NCBI GenBank assembly: GCA_945892985.1
Contig: CAMDDU010000060.1
Location: 1 to 21,814, forward strand
Direction of reading: 5' to 3'
DNA: 21,814 nucleotides
Source of the DNA: CAITSH01 sp945892985
GTDB lineage: Bacteria > Pseudomonadota > Gammaproteobacteria > Burkholderiales > SG8-39
Numbering within the stretch: the first letter of the stretch is position 1; each line of letters starts with the position of its first letter. Both the position numbers and the translations under genes were made by a program. The notes beneath the pieces are model-generated. The model was not told the DNA's origin. It saw only the letters and a list, made by a program, of their open reading frames with translations, and did no database searches. Positions 14,667-21,666 of this stretch are shown here, one piece after another.

Positions 14667-15335
14667 CTATCCCGCCGGATGGCGGTGCTTGATGTCGGCG
14701 ACCTGCTCGCAACTCAGGCAGCGCACTTTGCGTCCCTGCAGCAACAAATACAGTTTTGCCGTGGCCTCGAGCTCCTCCACCGCGTCGGCCGCGGCCGACA
14801 GGCTGGAGCCGGCGACCACAGGGCCGTGATTGGCCAGCAGCATGGCGTGGTGCTTGCCGGCAAAGCCGCGCACGGCATCGGCGAGCTTCATGTCACCGGG
14901 CGCGTAATAGGGCACCAAGGGCAGGCTGCCGATGCGCATGACGTAGTAGGCGGTGATGGGCGGCAGCACATCGGCCGGGTCCACGTCCTCGAGCACCGAG
15001 ACCGCGACCGAATGCGTCAAGTGCAGGTGGATGACGGCCTGGCTTTTTGCCCGCTCCTGGTACATCGCCAGGTGCAGGAAGTTCTCTTTCGACGGTGCAT
15101 CGCCGGAAATGAGCTTGCCGCTCCAGTCGAGTTTGGACAGGCGCGCCGGGTCGAGGCGGCCCAGATTGGAGCCTGTGGGTGTGAGCAGCCAGCCATCGGC
15201 GCAGCGCGCGCTGATGTTACCGGTCGAGCCGTGGGTCAGGCCACGGTCGAAGATCGAGCGGCCGAGCTCGCAGATGTGTTCGCGCAAACTGCTCTCGGTG
15301 CTTTCGGTGTTTCCGGTGTTTGCGTTCATGGTCAT
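14667..15335 (-). CDS. otnC: 3-oxo-tetronate 4-phosphate decarboxylase (class II aldolase/adducin family)
   Basis: 222-residue class II aldolase-fold enzyme. OtnC decarboxylates 3-oxotetronate 4-phosphate to dihydroxyacetone phosphate. Zn ligands are H103 and H105 in VIHLHLTHS and H170 in LLANHGPV; E84 in SKENFLHL is at the catalytic position; the HGSTGNISAR phosphate loop is at 35-44. ATG 15335 is followed two codons later by a second ATG that could also be used. The first 16 residues are low-complexity (Asn/Thr/Ser/Glu), probably not part of the fold. It lies 19 bases downstream of otnK, so the two are co-transcribed. Confidence 0.87.
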   Translation of the reverse strand: MTMNANTGNTESTESSLREHICELGRSIFDRGLTHGSTGNISARCADGWLLTPTGSNLGRLDPARLSKLDWSGKLISGDAPSKENFLHLAMYQERAKSQAVIHLHLTHSVAVSVLEDVDPADVLPPITAYYVMRIGSLPLVPYYAPGDMKLADAVRGFAGKHHAMLLANHGPVVAGSSLSAAADAVEELEATAKLYLLLQGRKVRCLSCEQVADIKHRHPAG

Positions 15336-15354
15336 CCCGTCTTTGTTTTGGCTT

Positions 15355-16629
15355 TTAATGCAACTGCGCGAATGCCTTGCTGAAAAAATCCACCGTGCCG
15401 AAATTGCCCGACTTGAGCGCGAGTAGCATAGGCTTGCCGCCGACCGTCGCCGTCCATGGCACGCCCGGATCGATTTGCGGACCGATGCGCAATGCCCTCA
15501 CGCCCAGCGCCTGCACCACGGCACCCGAGGTCTCGCCCCCGGCCACGATCATGCGGCTGACACCGGCATCGACGAGGCCGCGCGCGATGGCGGCAATGGC
15601 CTGCTCGACCATCGCACCGGCGTCGGCGACGCCCAGTGCGGCCTGCACCGCCTTGACCGCGTGCGACTCGGCGGTGGAATAGACCAGCAGCGGGCCTTTG
15701 TCTGCGGCCAGAAGGGATTTGGCCCAGGCGAGCGCGCGCGCCACCTCGGGTTCACCGGCGGCCAGCTTGAGCGGGTCAAGCAAATAGGCCGCGCCGCCGC
15801 CACGTATGAAGTGGGCGACTTGCGCATTGGTCGCAACCGAACAGCTGCCCGACACAATCGCCTCATGTCCGGCCAGGGACGGCAGGGCCGATGCGCTGGT
15901 GCTCTCGCGCAGCAGGCCTGCTGCGGCAAAATTCTGCGGCAAGCCGATCGCCACGCCCGAGCCCGCGGTCAGCAGCGGCATGGCGGCGAACGCCTTGCCC
16001 ATGCGCATCAGGTCATCGTTATTGATGGCGTCGACGACGGCGATGCACACCCCTTCGGCCCTGAGCACCGCGATGCGCCCGGCGATGGCCGCGTGCCCGC
16101 GCGCCACCGTCTCGTAATCGATCAACCCGACCTTGCCTTTGCTTTGCGCCTGCAGCACCCGCACCAGGTTGGCATCGGACATCGGCGTGAGCGGATGGTT
16201 TTGCATGCCCGACTCATTGAGCAGCACGTCGCCGGCGAAGAGGTAGCCCTTGAACACCGTGCGCTTGTTCTCGGGAAAGGCCGGGCAGGCGATGGTGAAG
16301 TCGGTGCCCAGCGCACCCATCAGCGCCTCGGTCACCGGCCCGATGTTGCCCAGCGCCGTCGAGTCAAAGGTCGAGCAGTATTTGAAATAGAACTGCCGGC
16401 AGCCCTGGGCACGCAACCACTCGAGCGCGGCCAGCGACTGCGCGACGGCATCGGCCGCCGCTATGGTGCGCGACTTGAGCGCCACCACCACGGCGTCGAC
16501 CTCATCGGCCATTGCGCTTGATGGCACGCCTATGGTCTGCACCGTGCGCATGCCGCCGCGCACGAGGTTGTTGGCAAGATCGGTCGCGCCGGTGAAATCA
16601 TCGGCAATGCAGCCCAGCAATATGCTCAT
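15355..16629 (-). CDS. otnK: 3-oxo-tetronate 4-kinase (DUF1537 four-carbon acid sugar kinase)
   Basis: 424-residue kinase of the DUF1537 family, which phosphorylates 3-oxotetronate on O4. The N-terminal motif GCIADDFTGATDLANNLVRG (residues 6-25) binds the sugar acid. The C-terminal nucleotide-binding region contains GGETSG (364-369) and a final KSGNFG loop (406-411). The open frame extends to 16818, but ATG 16629 begins the family N-terminus and has an AAGGA just upstream. It is first in the otnK-otnC-otnI operon. A dehydrogenase that makes the 2-oxo acid is not present in the window. The 253-bp gap to marR is divergent. Confidence 0.9.
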   Translation of the reverse strand: MSILLGCIADDFTGATDLANNLVRGGMRTVQTIGVPSSAMADEVDAVVVALKSRTIAAADAVAQSLAALEWLRAQGCRQFYFKYCSTFDSTALGNIGPVTEALMGALGTDFTIACPAFPENKRTVFKGYLFAGDVLLNESGMQNHPLTPMSDANLVRVLQAQSKGKVGLIDYETVARGHAAIAGRIAVLRAEGVCIAVVDAINNDDLMRMGKAFAAMPLLTAGSGVAIGLPQNFAAAGLLRESTSASALPSLAGHEAIVSGSCSVATNAQVAHFIRGGGAAYLLDPLKLAAGEPEVARALAWAKSLLAADKGPLLVYSTAESHAVKAVQAALGVADAGAMVEQAIAAIARGLVDAGVSRMIVAGGETSGAVVQALGVRALRIGPQIDPGVPWTATVGGKPMLLALKSGNFGTVDFFSKAFAQLH

Positions 16630-16842
16630 GTCCTTGCAACAAGGGGCTAGCCCCCTGCCCTCCCCGAATTGGTTGTGCGCGCGACCATCGCGGATCGCCC
16701 GCGCCCGGCCCGGTTGTTTTACCGCATCATACCGCGCCGCCGTGTGCCGCCTGCCCCGGGGCGCAGCCAGATGTGCGAACGCACTGTTATTGGCCCGACA
16801 AATACGGCACCGCAGCATTAAAATTCGAGATGTACAGGAAAA

Positions 16843-16866
16843 TTTAATTGCAAACGCACTTAAATA
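16843..16866. promoter_or_regulatory. candidate MarR operator
   Basis: ATTTAATTGC (16843-16852) and GCACTTAAAT (16857-16866) are inverted arms matching at 9 of 10 positions around AAAC. The site ends 16 bases before the marR start, in the otnK-marR divergent gap. AT-rich palindromes of this size are typical MarR-family sites, so autoregulation is likely. Control of the otn operon from the same site is possible but less clear, because otnK starts more than 200 bases away. Confidence 0.5.
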
Positions 16867-16882
16867 TGGCTAATGTAAATGC

Positions 16883-17386
16883 ATGGCCGACACCAACCGC
16901 CCCGCCTTCAAGCTCGACAGCCACACCTTTTACTGGCTGACCCAGGTGGTCGGCGCGCGTGACCGCGAACTGGCCGCGGCACTCAAAGCCCATCAGCTGC
17001 GCGTGCCCGAATGGCGCACCCTCGCCGCGCTCTACAGCCGCCAGCGCTGCTCCATGAGCGAGCTTTCCGACGCCACCACCATAGACCGCACCACGCTCAC
17101 CCGCACCGTGGATCGCATGGTGCGCTCAGGCTGGCTGTCCCGGCTTGCCGATGACACCGACATGCGCATCACGCGGCTGTCGCTGACAGCCGAGGGGCGC
17201 AAGCTGTTTTCGCGCATCTGGCCGGACGCCGAGCGCATAGACACCATCGCCCGCGCCGGACTGCCCGAAGGCGCGGCCGAAATGCTGCGCTGGACGCTGC
17301 AGCAAATGAAGCAAAACCTGGACGCCGGCGTGACGGCGACCGACGCAACGAAATCGGCCAACGGCGCAAAGCAACGCGCCGCCTGA
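16883..17386 (+). CDS. MarR-family transcriptional regulator
   Basis: 167-residue winged-helix regulator. The HTH covers roughly residues 50-75 (CSMSELSDATTIDRTTLTRTVDRM), and the wing carries the family pattern DDTDMRITRLSLTAEGRKLF. MarR proteins that sit beside aromatic genes usually repress them until the aromatic acid or its CoA thioester binds. No clear Shine-Dalgarno precedes ATG 16883. The stop is 42 bases before the dioxygenase alpha gene on the same strand, suggesting a marR-alpha-beta operon under autoregulation from the palindrome at 16843-16866. A low-complexity tail rich in Thr/Ala/Lys ends the protein. Confidence 0.88.
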   Translation: MADTNRPAFKLDSHTFYWLTQVVGARDRELAAALKAHQLRVPEWRTLAALYSRQRCSMSELSDATTIDRTTLTRTVDRMVRSGWLSRLADDTDMRITRLSLTAEGRKLFSRIWPDAERIDTIARAGLPEGAAEMLRWTLQQMKQNLDAGVTATDATKSANGAKQRAA

Positions 17387-17428
17387 GCAACGACCTCATT
17401 ATCCAACCGCACACCGCAAGGAGGCGCC

Positions 17429-18742
17429 ATGCTGCACGAGAAAATACCCAACCTGGCCAAACTGGTCGAGGCAGACCGCGTTCATCGCGCCTGCTATGTC
17501 GACCAGGATATTTTCGATCTCGAGATCAAGCACATCTACGAGAAGACCTGGATTTATTGCGGCCATGACACGCAGATCCCCAAGGCCGGCGACTACTGGA
17601 CCTTCCAGATCGGCCGCCAGCCCATGGTAATGGTGCGTGGCAAGGACAACAAGATCAGCGTGCTCTACAACCGCTGCCCGCACCGCGGCGTGCAGGTCTG
17701 CGGCAGCCATCACGGCAATGCCGGGGACGCACTGACCTGCCCCTACCACGCCTGGCGCTTCGATCTTACGGGCAAGGTCGAATCGGTGCCGCTCGAGCGC
17801 GGTTACGACGACACGCGCTTTGACAAGAACAACCCGGACTTCAGCATGAAACCGGCGGCGCGCGTCGATTCCTATCGCGGCTTTTATTTCGCCAGCCTGG
17901 CCGAAAAAGGCCCGTCGCTGCTCGAATGGATGGGCGAAACCAAGATCGCCATCGACGACATGTGCGACCGCTCGCCAGTCGGCAAGGTCGAGGCGATCAT
18001 GCCCTGCAACCGCGTAATCCAGCGATCGAACTGGAAGTTTTTCATGGAAAACCAGATCGATGCGGTGCACCCCTCGGTGACGCACAAGTCCACCGGCCAG
18101 GCCGCGGCCGAGGTCGAGCGCAAGATCAAACGCGAAACCGGCAAGGAATTGCTGCACTACCACTACCTGTCGGCCTTCACCACGCCGTTTGAAAAATGGG
18201 CGACGCTGACCAACACCGGCTACCCCTACGGTCACATCATATTCAGCGGCTACATGGGCCTGCGCCCGACCGACCCGGACACCAAGGCGCACGAGGCGGT
18301 GCTGGCCAAGGCTTACGGCAAGGACAAGATGGAAGCGTACCTGTCGCGCAACATCCACCATGTGCTGCTCTATCCGTGCGTGTCCATACAGTCGCCGCTG
18401 CAACAACTGCGCGTGCTGCGACCCATCGCCCCCAACCGCACGCTCTCGGAAATCTGGCACTTTAGGCTGGTCGGCGCACCCGAGGCGATTTACCGCCGCT
18501 CGCTGTGGTACTACAACCTCGTCAACTCGCCCTCGACCATGGTCAACGCCGACGATCTGGAGAACTGGCAACGCGGCCAGTGGGGTCTCGAATCGGACGG
18601 CGGCGACTGGGTCAGCTTTCACCGCGACTACGGCCGCGACAGCGATGACGGCAAGGTGATCCGCTCGCACAACGGTTGCTCGGAAGCACCGATGCGCGCG
18701 CAGTTCCGCGCCTGGACGACCTACCTGAAGGAGGCCAAATAA
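17429..18742 (+). CDS. ring-hydroxylating oxygenase alpha (large) subunit
   Basis: 437-residue catalytic subunit of a two-component-type aromatic dioxygenase. Rieske ligands are C83-P-H85 and C104-x-x-H107 (NRCPHRGVQVCG, CPYHAWRFD). The mononuclear iron site is D211-x-x-H214-x4-H219 in ENQIDAVHPSVTHKST, with D375/D376 in NADDLENWQRGQ as third-ligand candidate. AAGGAGG lies just upstream of ATG 17429. It forms an operon with the beta subunit through a TAATG junction. A reductase and any ferredoxin are missing from the window. Substrate is unknown; a benzoate, anthranilate or salicylate type acid would fit the neighbourhood, but the sequence alone does not prove it. Confidence 0.9.
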   Translation: MLHEKIPNLAKLVEADRVHRACYVDQDIFDLEIKHIYEKTWIYCGHDTQIPKAGDYWTFQIGRQPMVMVRGKDNKISVLYNRCPHRGVQVCGSHHGNAGDALTCPYHAWRFDLTGKVESVPLERGYDDTRFDKNNPDFSMKPAARVDSYRGFYFASLAEKGPSLLEWMGETKIAIDDMCDRSPVGKVEAIMPCNRVIQRSNWKFFMENQIDAVHPSVTHKSTGQAAAEVERKIKRETGKELLHYHYLSAFTTPFEKWATLTNTGYPYGHIIFSGYMGLRPTDPDTKAHEAVLAKAYGKDKMEAYLSRNIHHVLLYPCVSIQSPLQQLRVLRPIAPNRTLSEIWHFRLVGAPEAIYRRSLWYYNLVNSPSTMVNADDLENWQRGQWGLESDGGDWVSFHRDYGRDSDDGKVIRSHNGCSEAPMRAQFRAWTTYLKEAK

Positions 18743-19344
18743 TGGCTGTGACCAAGAAGCAGAAAAAAGTCGTGAAGAAACCGCTGCCGGCGAAAAAGAA
18801 AGCACCGGCACGCAAGCTGGTGAGCGCCGCTAAAAAAGTGGTCGCAAAGCCAAAGGCCAAACCGGCAGGCCGGGATCTTCAGCACGAGGTCGAGCAGTTC
18901 CTGTACAGCCAGGCGCAACTGCTCGACACCAAGAACTGGCAGGGCTTCATCGACCAGTTTGCCGTGGACGGCGTCTATTGGGCGGCGGTTGATCCTGGCC
19001 ATACGCACTGGGACGGCGTGCCTTCAATCTTCACCGAAGACCGCGACCTGATGACGGTGCGCATGAAGCGCGTGCTGCATCCGAATGCGGCCTCGCAAGA
19101 GGCGGAGTGGGGCACCAGCCATATCGTCTCCAATGTGGTGATCGAAAAGGCCACCGGTGATGAAGTGCATGTGCGTTCGCGCTTTCACATGCTGGAAATG
19201 CGCCGCGACGACTTGCGCCACTTTGCCGGCACCTACCGCCACCAGCTGAAAAAGACCCGCGACGGCTGGCGCATCACGCTGCAGCGCGTGGACATGCTCA
19301 ATGCACAAATGCCCTGGGAATACGTGTTGCAGGTTTGGGTCTAA
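18742..19344 (+). CDS. ring-hydroxylating oxygenase beta (small) subunit with Lys/Ala/Pro-rich N-terminal tail
   Basis: 200-residue SnoaL/NTF2-fold small subunit, structural partner of the alpha subunit. Family features run from residue 45: HEVEQFLYSQAQLLDTKNW, then VDGVYW, the RMKRVLHP block and a C-terminal GWRITLQRVDMLNAQMP. Residues 1-44 are an extra tail with 17 Lys/Arg, no acidic residue and PAKKK/KPKAKP motifs like histone H1 or AlgP-type tails; usual beta subunits are about 160-180 residues and lack it. The ATG at 18742 overlaps the alpha stop and has AAGGAGG seven bases upstream, and no other good start lies before the fold, so the tail is probably translated. The last three codons are already part of a 14-bp tandem array. 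Confidence 0.87.
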   Translation: MAVTKKQKKVVKKPLPAKKKAPARKLVSAAKKVVAKPKAKPAGRDLQHEVEQFLYSQAQLLDTKNWQGFIDQFAVDGVYWAAVDPGHTHWDGVPSIFTEDRDLMTVRMKRVLHPNAASQEAEWGTSHIVSNVVIEKATGDEVHVRSRFHMLEMRRDDLRHFAGTYRHQLKKTRDGWRITLQRVDMLNAQMPWEYVLQVWV

Positions 19345-19444
19345 GGCATTGGGTCTGAGTCGTCGGGTCCGAATCGTCGGGTCTGACGCATCGGGTCTGA
19401 GATGTAGAGCATGAAGCGCCGGGGCTGAGGCATGCAGGGCCACA
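19333..19444. repeat. 14-bp tandem array crossing the beta-subunit stop codon
   Basis: Eight 14-bp periods can be laid out, starting at 19333, 19347, 19361, 19375, 19389, 19403, 19417 and 19431. The best units are CGTCGGGTCCGAAT, CGTCGGGTCTGACG and CATCGGGTCTGAGA. The first period contains the last three codons and the TAA of the beta subunit; the last three are badly decayed. A terminator follows. Confidence 0.8.
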
Positions 19445-19470
19445 AACGCTGACGCACCAGCCCCCCGAAA

Positions 19471-19500
19471 AAAAGCCGCCCCTTATCCGGGCGGCTTTTT
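19471..19500. terminator. bidirectional terminator between dioxygenase operon and Nudix gene
   Basis: AAAAGCCGCCC (19471-19481) and GGGCGGCTTTT (19489-19499) form a perfect 11-bp stem around a 7-base loop, with a T run on the plus side and, reading the minus strand, an equivalent T run. It serves two convergent transcripts and is the best terminator in the window. Confidence 0.9.
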
Positions 19501-19503
19501 ATT

Positions 19504-20313
19504 TCAGGGCGCGAGCCCCCGCCGCCGCAGGCAATCGAGGGCGACCAGGGCCGCATCCACGGTAAAGGCATGCGGCACCTGCAGCCGCTCCAGCACCGCG
19601 CTGACGGGCAACAGCTCAAAGGCGGCCACCTCGCCGTCCTGGTTGGTGGGAACAAACCCTGCCGGCAATTCGATATCAAAGACCGCGATGCGCTGGGCAT
19701 CAACGCCCTGGGGCACGGCGCGCGCAAACTCGAGCGTGCCCGATGGCAGCGCGCGCCGGGCAAGCGCAGCGGGCATGCCCGCCTCCTCAAAGCATTCCTT
19801 GATCAGGCAGGAGGCCCCGTCCATGCCGGCCGCAATACCGCCCGCCACCATGTTGTCCAGCTTGCCCGGCTCCGCCGCCTTGCTGGCGCTGCGCGTGGCG
19901 ATCCACATATGCAGCCCTTCGGCAAGACTCACCAGGCCGTTGAGGTGGGCGGCGGGGCCGATAAAGCCGAAGTGTTTCGCCGCAGCACGCTCGAAGCGCA
20001 ACAGCTCCACCCCAGCCGCATCATGCAGCGCATAAAGCTCGTCGCGCCAACCCGGAAACATCGCCTCATCGCGCAAGGCCTGTAGCACGGTGGCCAGCGC
20101 CTGGCTGCGCAAAGCGGCATCAGCCAGCAAGGGCGAGAAGGCGAGGCCTTCGCCGGCAGGTGAAAAGACCTGCGGCCATGCGGCCAGCCGGGCGGCAAAA
20201 GCCGGCCGCAACCAGCCCACCTGCGCCTGGCCAAGCAGCAAGGGTTGAAAGGCGGCGCGATCAAACAGCAGCGCCTGTTGCAGCCACGTTGGCAGTGTCG
20301 CGCGAAGAATCAA
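19504..20313 (-). CDS. Nudix hydrolase with N-terminal DUF4743 domain
   Basis: About 269 residues. The N-terminal half, from LLFDRAAFQPLLLGQAQVGW onward, resembles the DUF4743 domain found in front of Nudix domains in thiamine-pyrophosphate-related proteins. The Nudix box is GGIAAGMDGASCLIKECFEE followed by AG: the core KEcfEEAG is kept, but the first Glu of Gx5E is absent, as in this subfamily. Family members are thought to hydrolyse damaged or modified thiamine diphosphate or similar nucleotides; the substrate here is unproven. The open frame reaches ATG 20388, but its first codons translate a 9-bp repeat (Pro-Ala-Tyr triplets), and TTG 20313 has GGAGG four bases upstream, so I prefer that start. 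It is convergent with the dioxygenase operon. Confidence 0.8.
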   Translation of the reverse strand: MILRATLPTWLQQALLFDRAAFQPLLLGQAQVGWLRPAFAARLAAWPQVFSPAGEGLAFSPLLADAALRSQALATVLQALRDEAMFPGWRDELYALHDAAGVELLRFERAAAKHFGFIGPAAHLNGLVSLAEGLHMWIATRSASKAAEPGKLDNMVAGGIAAGMDGASCLIKECFEEAGMPAALARRALPSGTLEFARAVPQGVDAQRIAVFDIELPAGFVPTNQDGEVAAFELLPVSAVLERLQVPHAFTVDAALVALDCLRRRGLAP

Positions 20314-20344
20314 ACGCCCCTCCGTGTTAAAAAAACAGCCCCTT

Positions 20345-20380
20345 GAGTATGCAGGGTATGCGGGGTACGCGGGGCATGCG
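20345..20380. repeat. 9-bp tandem array (GGGTATGCG, 4 units)
   Basis: GAGTATGCA, GGGTATGCG, GGGTACGCG and GGGCATGCG are consecutive 9-mers. They lie just upstream of the Nudix gene and would encode repeated Pro-Ala-Tyr if the upstream ATG were used. Confidence 0.8.
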
Positions 20381-20460
20381 GTGGCCACAGCCCACCTTCA
20401 GCCATGGCGGCTAGCCACCAATTTTCAGCTCGAGAGACCGTTACCGATGCAGAAACCGAG

Positions 20461-21429
20461 CTAGCGCGCAGCAATGAATCGCACCCATCTCCCGGCGCGA
20501 AACATCGAGTGGGGCACTAACTGGCCTTGGAAGTAGACCTTGAAACCCGCACCCTCCGCCACCCCTATCACCTCTGCGGTGGAAATCGGAATACGGCGCT
20601 CGGCTCCGCGTGGCAACTCGATCCTATCCCCCTCTCCGAGGCTGTCTTTTCGTTTTTTTATCACCGTCACCGCAGCGCTTGCATGAATATAGATAGATCC
20701 AGATTTTTTTGCTGCGTCGCGCCCGTGAAACTCGATAATTTCCGAAGACTCAATAGGTGCGGAGGGGGGGGCGATGACGGGCGTCGCCACCCGCTCCCCG
20801 TCAACGGGTTGTTGTTCTGCTATTGCGGGGGCGGGGGCTATTTCGGACGCGGTGATGACCGATGCCTCACTCGCGACATCGGCAATGATCACTTCGCTTT
20901 TTCGCAGCGTTTCCTTTGTCTCATTACGCTGATAGCCCGTCGGCTTTAAATCAGGGCTGATCGGCTCATTTTCGATGAGGCTGGCGCCGACCACGACGGC
21001 TGCCAGCATCGCCAACAGCAACAGACTCACGATGAAATGTTTGGACACCAACGATGCACGCGGGCCCGGGCTCGCGATCTGGGCCGGTGGCGATACAACT
21101 GTTGTTTCATCAGCGGGGTCGTAATCCTTGGCCGCCTGCGCCGGCGCATCGCGGTAGGCATAAAGTTCACCCCACACAAGACCGACTGCCCTTGCGTACC
21201 GTTGCACGCACCATTGATGGGGGGCAACGCCCGGGAATGGCCAGATTTTCCCACCTTCCATGGCCTTGACTTGCTTCACACTCAAACAGAGCGCATGGGC
21301 AAAATCAACCTCCGTCTTGTTCAACTGTTCGCGTTTAGCTTTAAGTTGGCAACCGATACGCAGCCAGTCTGGCTGATCCAGACGTGCGTCGGGCTCGGGC
21401 AGAGGTTTGGGATTTTTAGTCAAGAACAT
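20461..21429 (-). CDS. RodZ-like single-pass membrane protein with cytoplasmic HTH domain
   Basis: 322 residues in three parts. Residues about 22-95 form an XRE/Cro-type HTH (LRIGCQLKAKREQLNKTEVD, then LSVKQVKAMEGG). A linker leads to one membrane helix at about 131-151 (HFIVSLLLLAMLAAVVVGAS). A Pro/Ala/Glu-rich periplasmic linker follows, then a beta-rich C-terminal domain at about 243-322 (SGSIYIHASAAVTVIKKR, GFKVYFQGQLVP). This is the architecture of the cytoskeletal protein RodZ, but overall sequence identity to RodZ is not obvious, and no ispG or other usual rodZ neighbour is present. ATG 21429 has GGGAGA upstream. Codon use looks less GC-biased than the core genes and an IS end lies nearby, suggesting acquisition. 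Function unknown: a membrane-anchored regulator or cell-shape factor. Confidence 0.7.
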   Translation of the reverse strand: MFLTKNPKPLPEPDARLDQPDWLRIGCQLKAKREQLNKTEVDFAHALCLSVKQVKAMEGGKIWPFPGVAPHQWCVQRYARAVGLVWGELYAYRDAPAQAAKDYDPADETTVVSPPAQIASPGPRASLVSKHFIVSLLLLAMLAAVVVGASLIENEPISPDLKPTGYQRNETKETLRKSEVIIADVASEASVITASEIAPAPAIAEQQPVDGERVATPVIAPPSAPIESSEIIEFHGRDAAKKSGSIYIHASAAVTVIKKRKDSLGEGDRIELPRGAERRIPISTAEVIGVAEGAGFKVYFQGQLVPHSMFRAGRWVRFIAAR

Positions 21430-21452
21430 GGCATCTCCCTGTTCGCGCCATA

Positions 21453-21545
21453 TCAGGCCCTAGCCAGGTGATCATTGCCCCTTGATGCCGTGTTTAAAGC
21501 ACCTATCCCGCTTTTTACGGCGATTACGGCTTGAGGGCTTGACAT
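21453..21545 (-). CDS. possible 30-residue small ORF
   Basis: ATG 21545 follows an AAGGAG at 11 bases spacing, longer than ideal, and the frame ends at 21453-21455, 23 bases before the RodZ-like start. The predicted peptide has no recognisable feature. It might be a leader peptide, but evidence is thin. Confidence 0.2.
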   Translation of the reverse strand: MSSPQAVIAVKSGIGALNTASRGNDHLARA

Positions 21546-21666
21546 GATTGGTTATGCTCCTTGTCGATGAACACCGCGCAAGAACAGTTTTTCGCGACCA
21601 AGCTTTGCGCTTTGCCGCGTTCACACTACCGGACAAAGCGCGCAATCCCGCCTGCATAACAATTCT

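Noticed and set aside
15475..16521. 348-codon plus-strand open frame
   Set aside because: It is the antisense shadow of otnK, with His/Arg/Gly-rich low-complexity translation.
17399..18811. 470-codon minus-strand open frame
   Set aside because: It is the antisense shadow of the dioxygenase alpha subunit, whose Rieske and iron motifs are intact on the plus strand.
19333..19444. possible CRISPR array
   Set aside because: The repeats are 14 bp, contiguous and degenerate, without spacers or cas genes.
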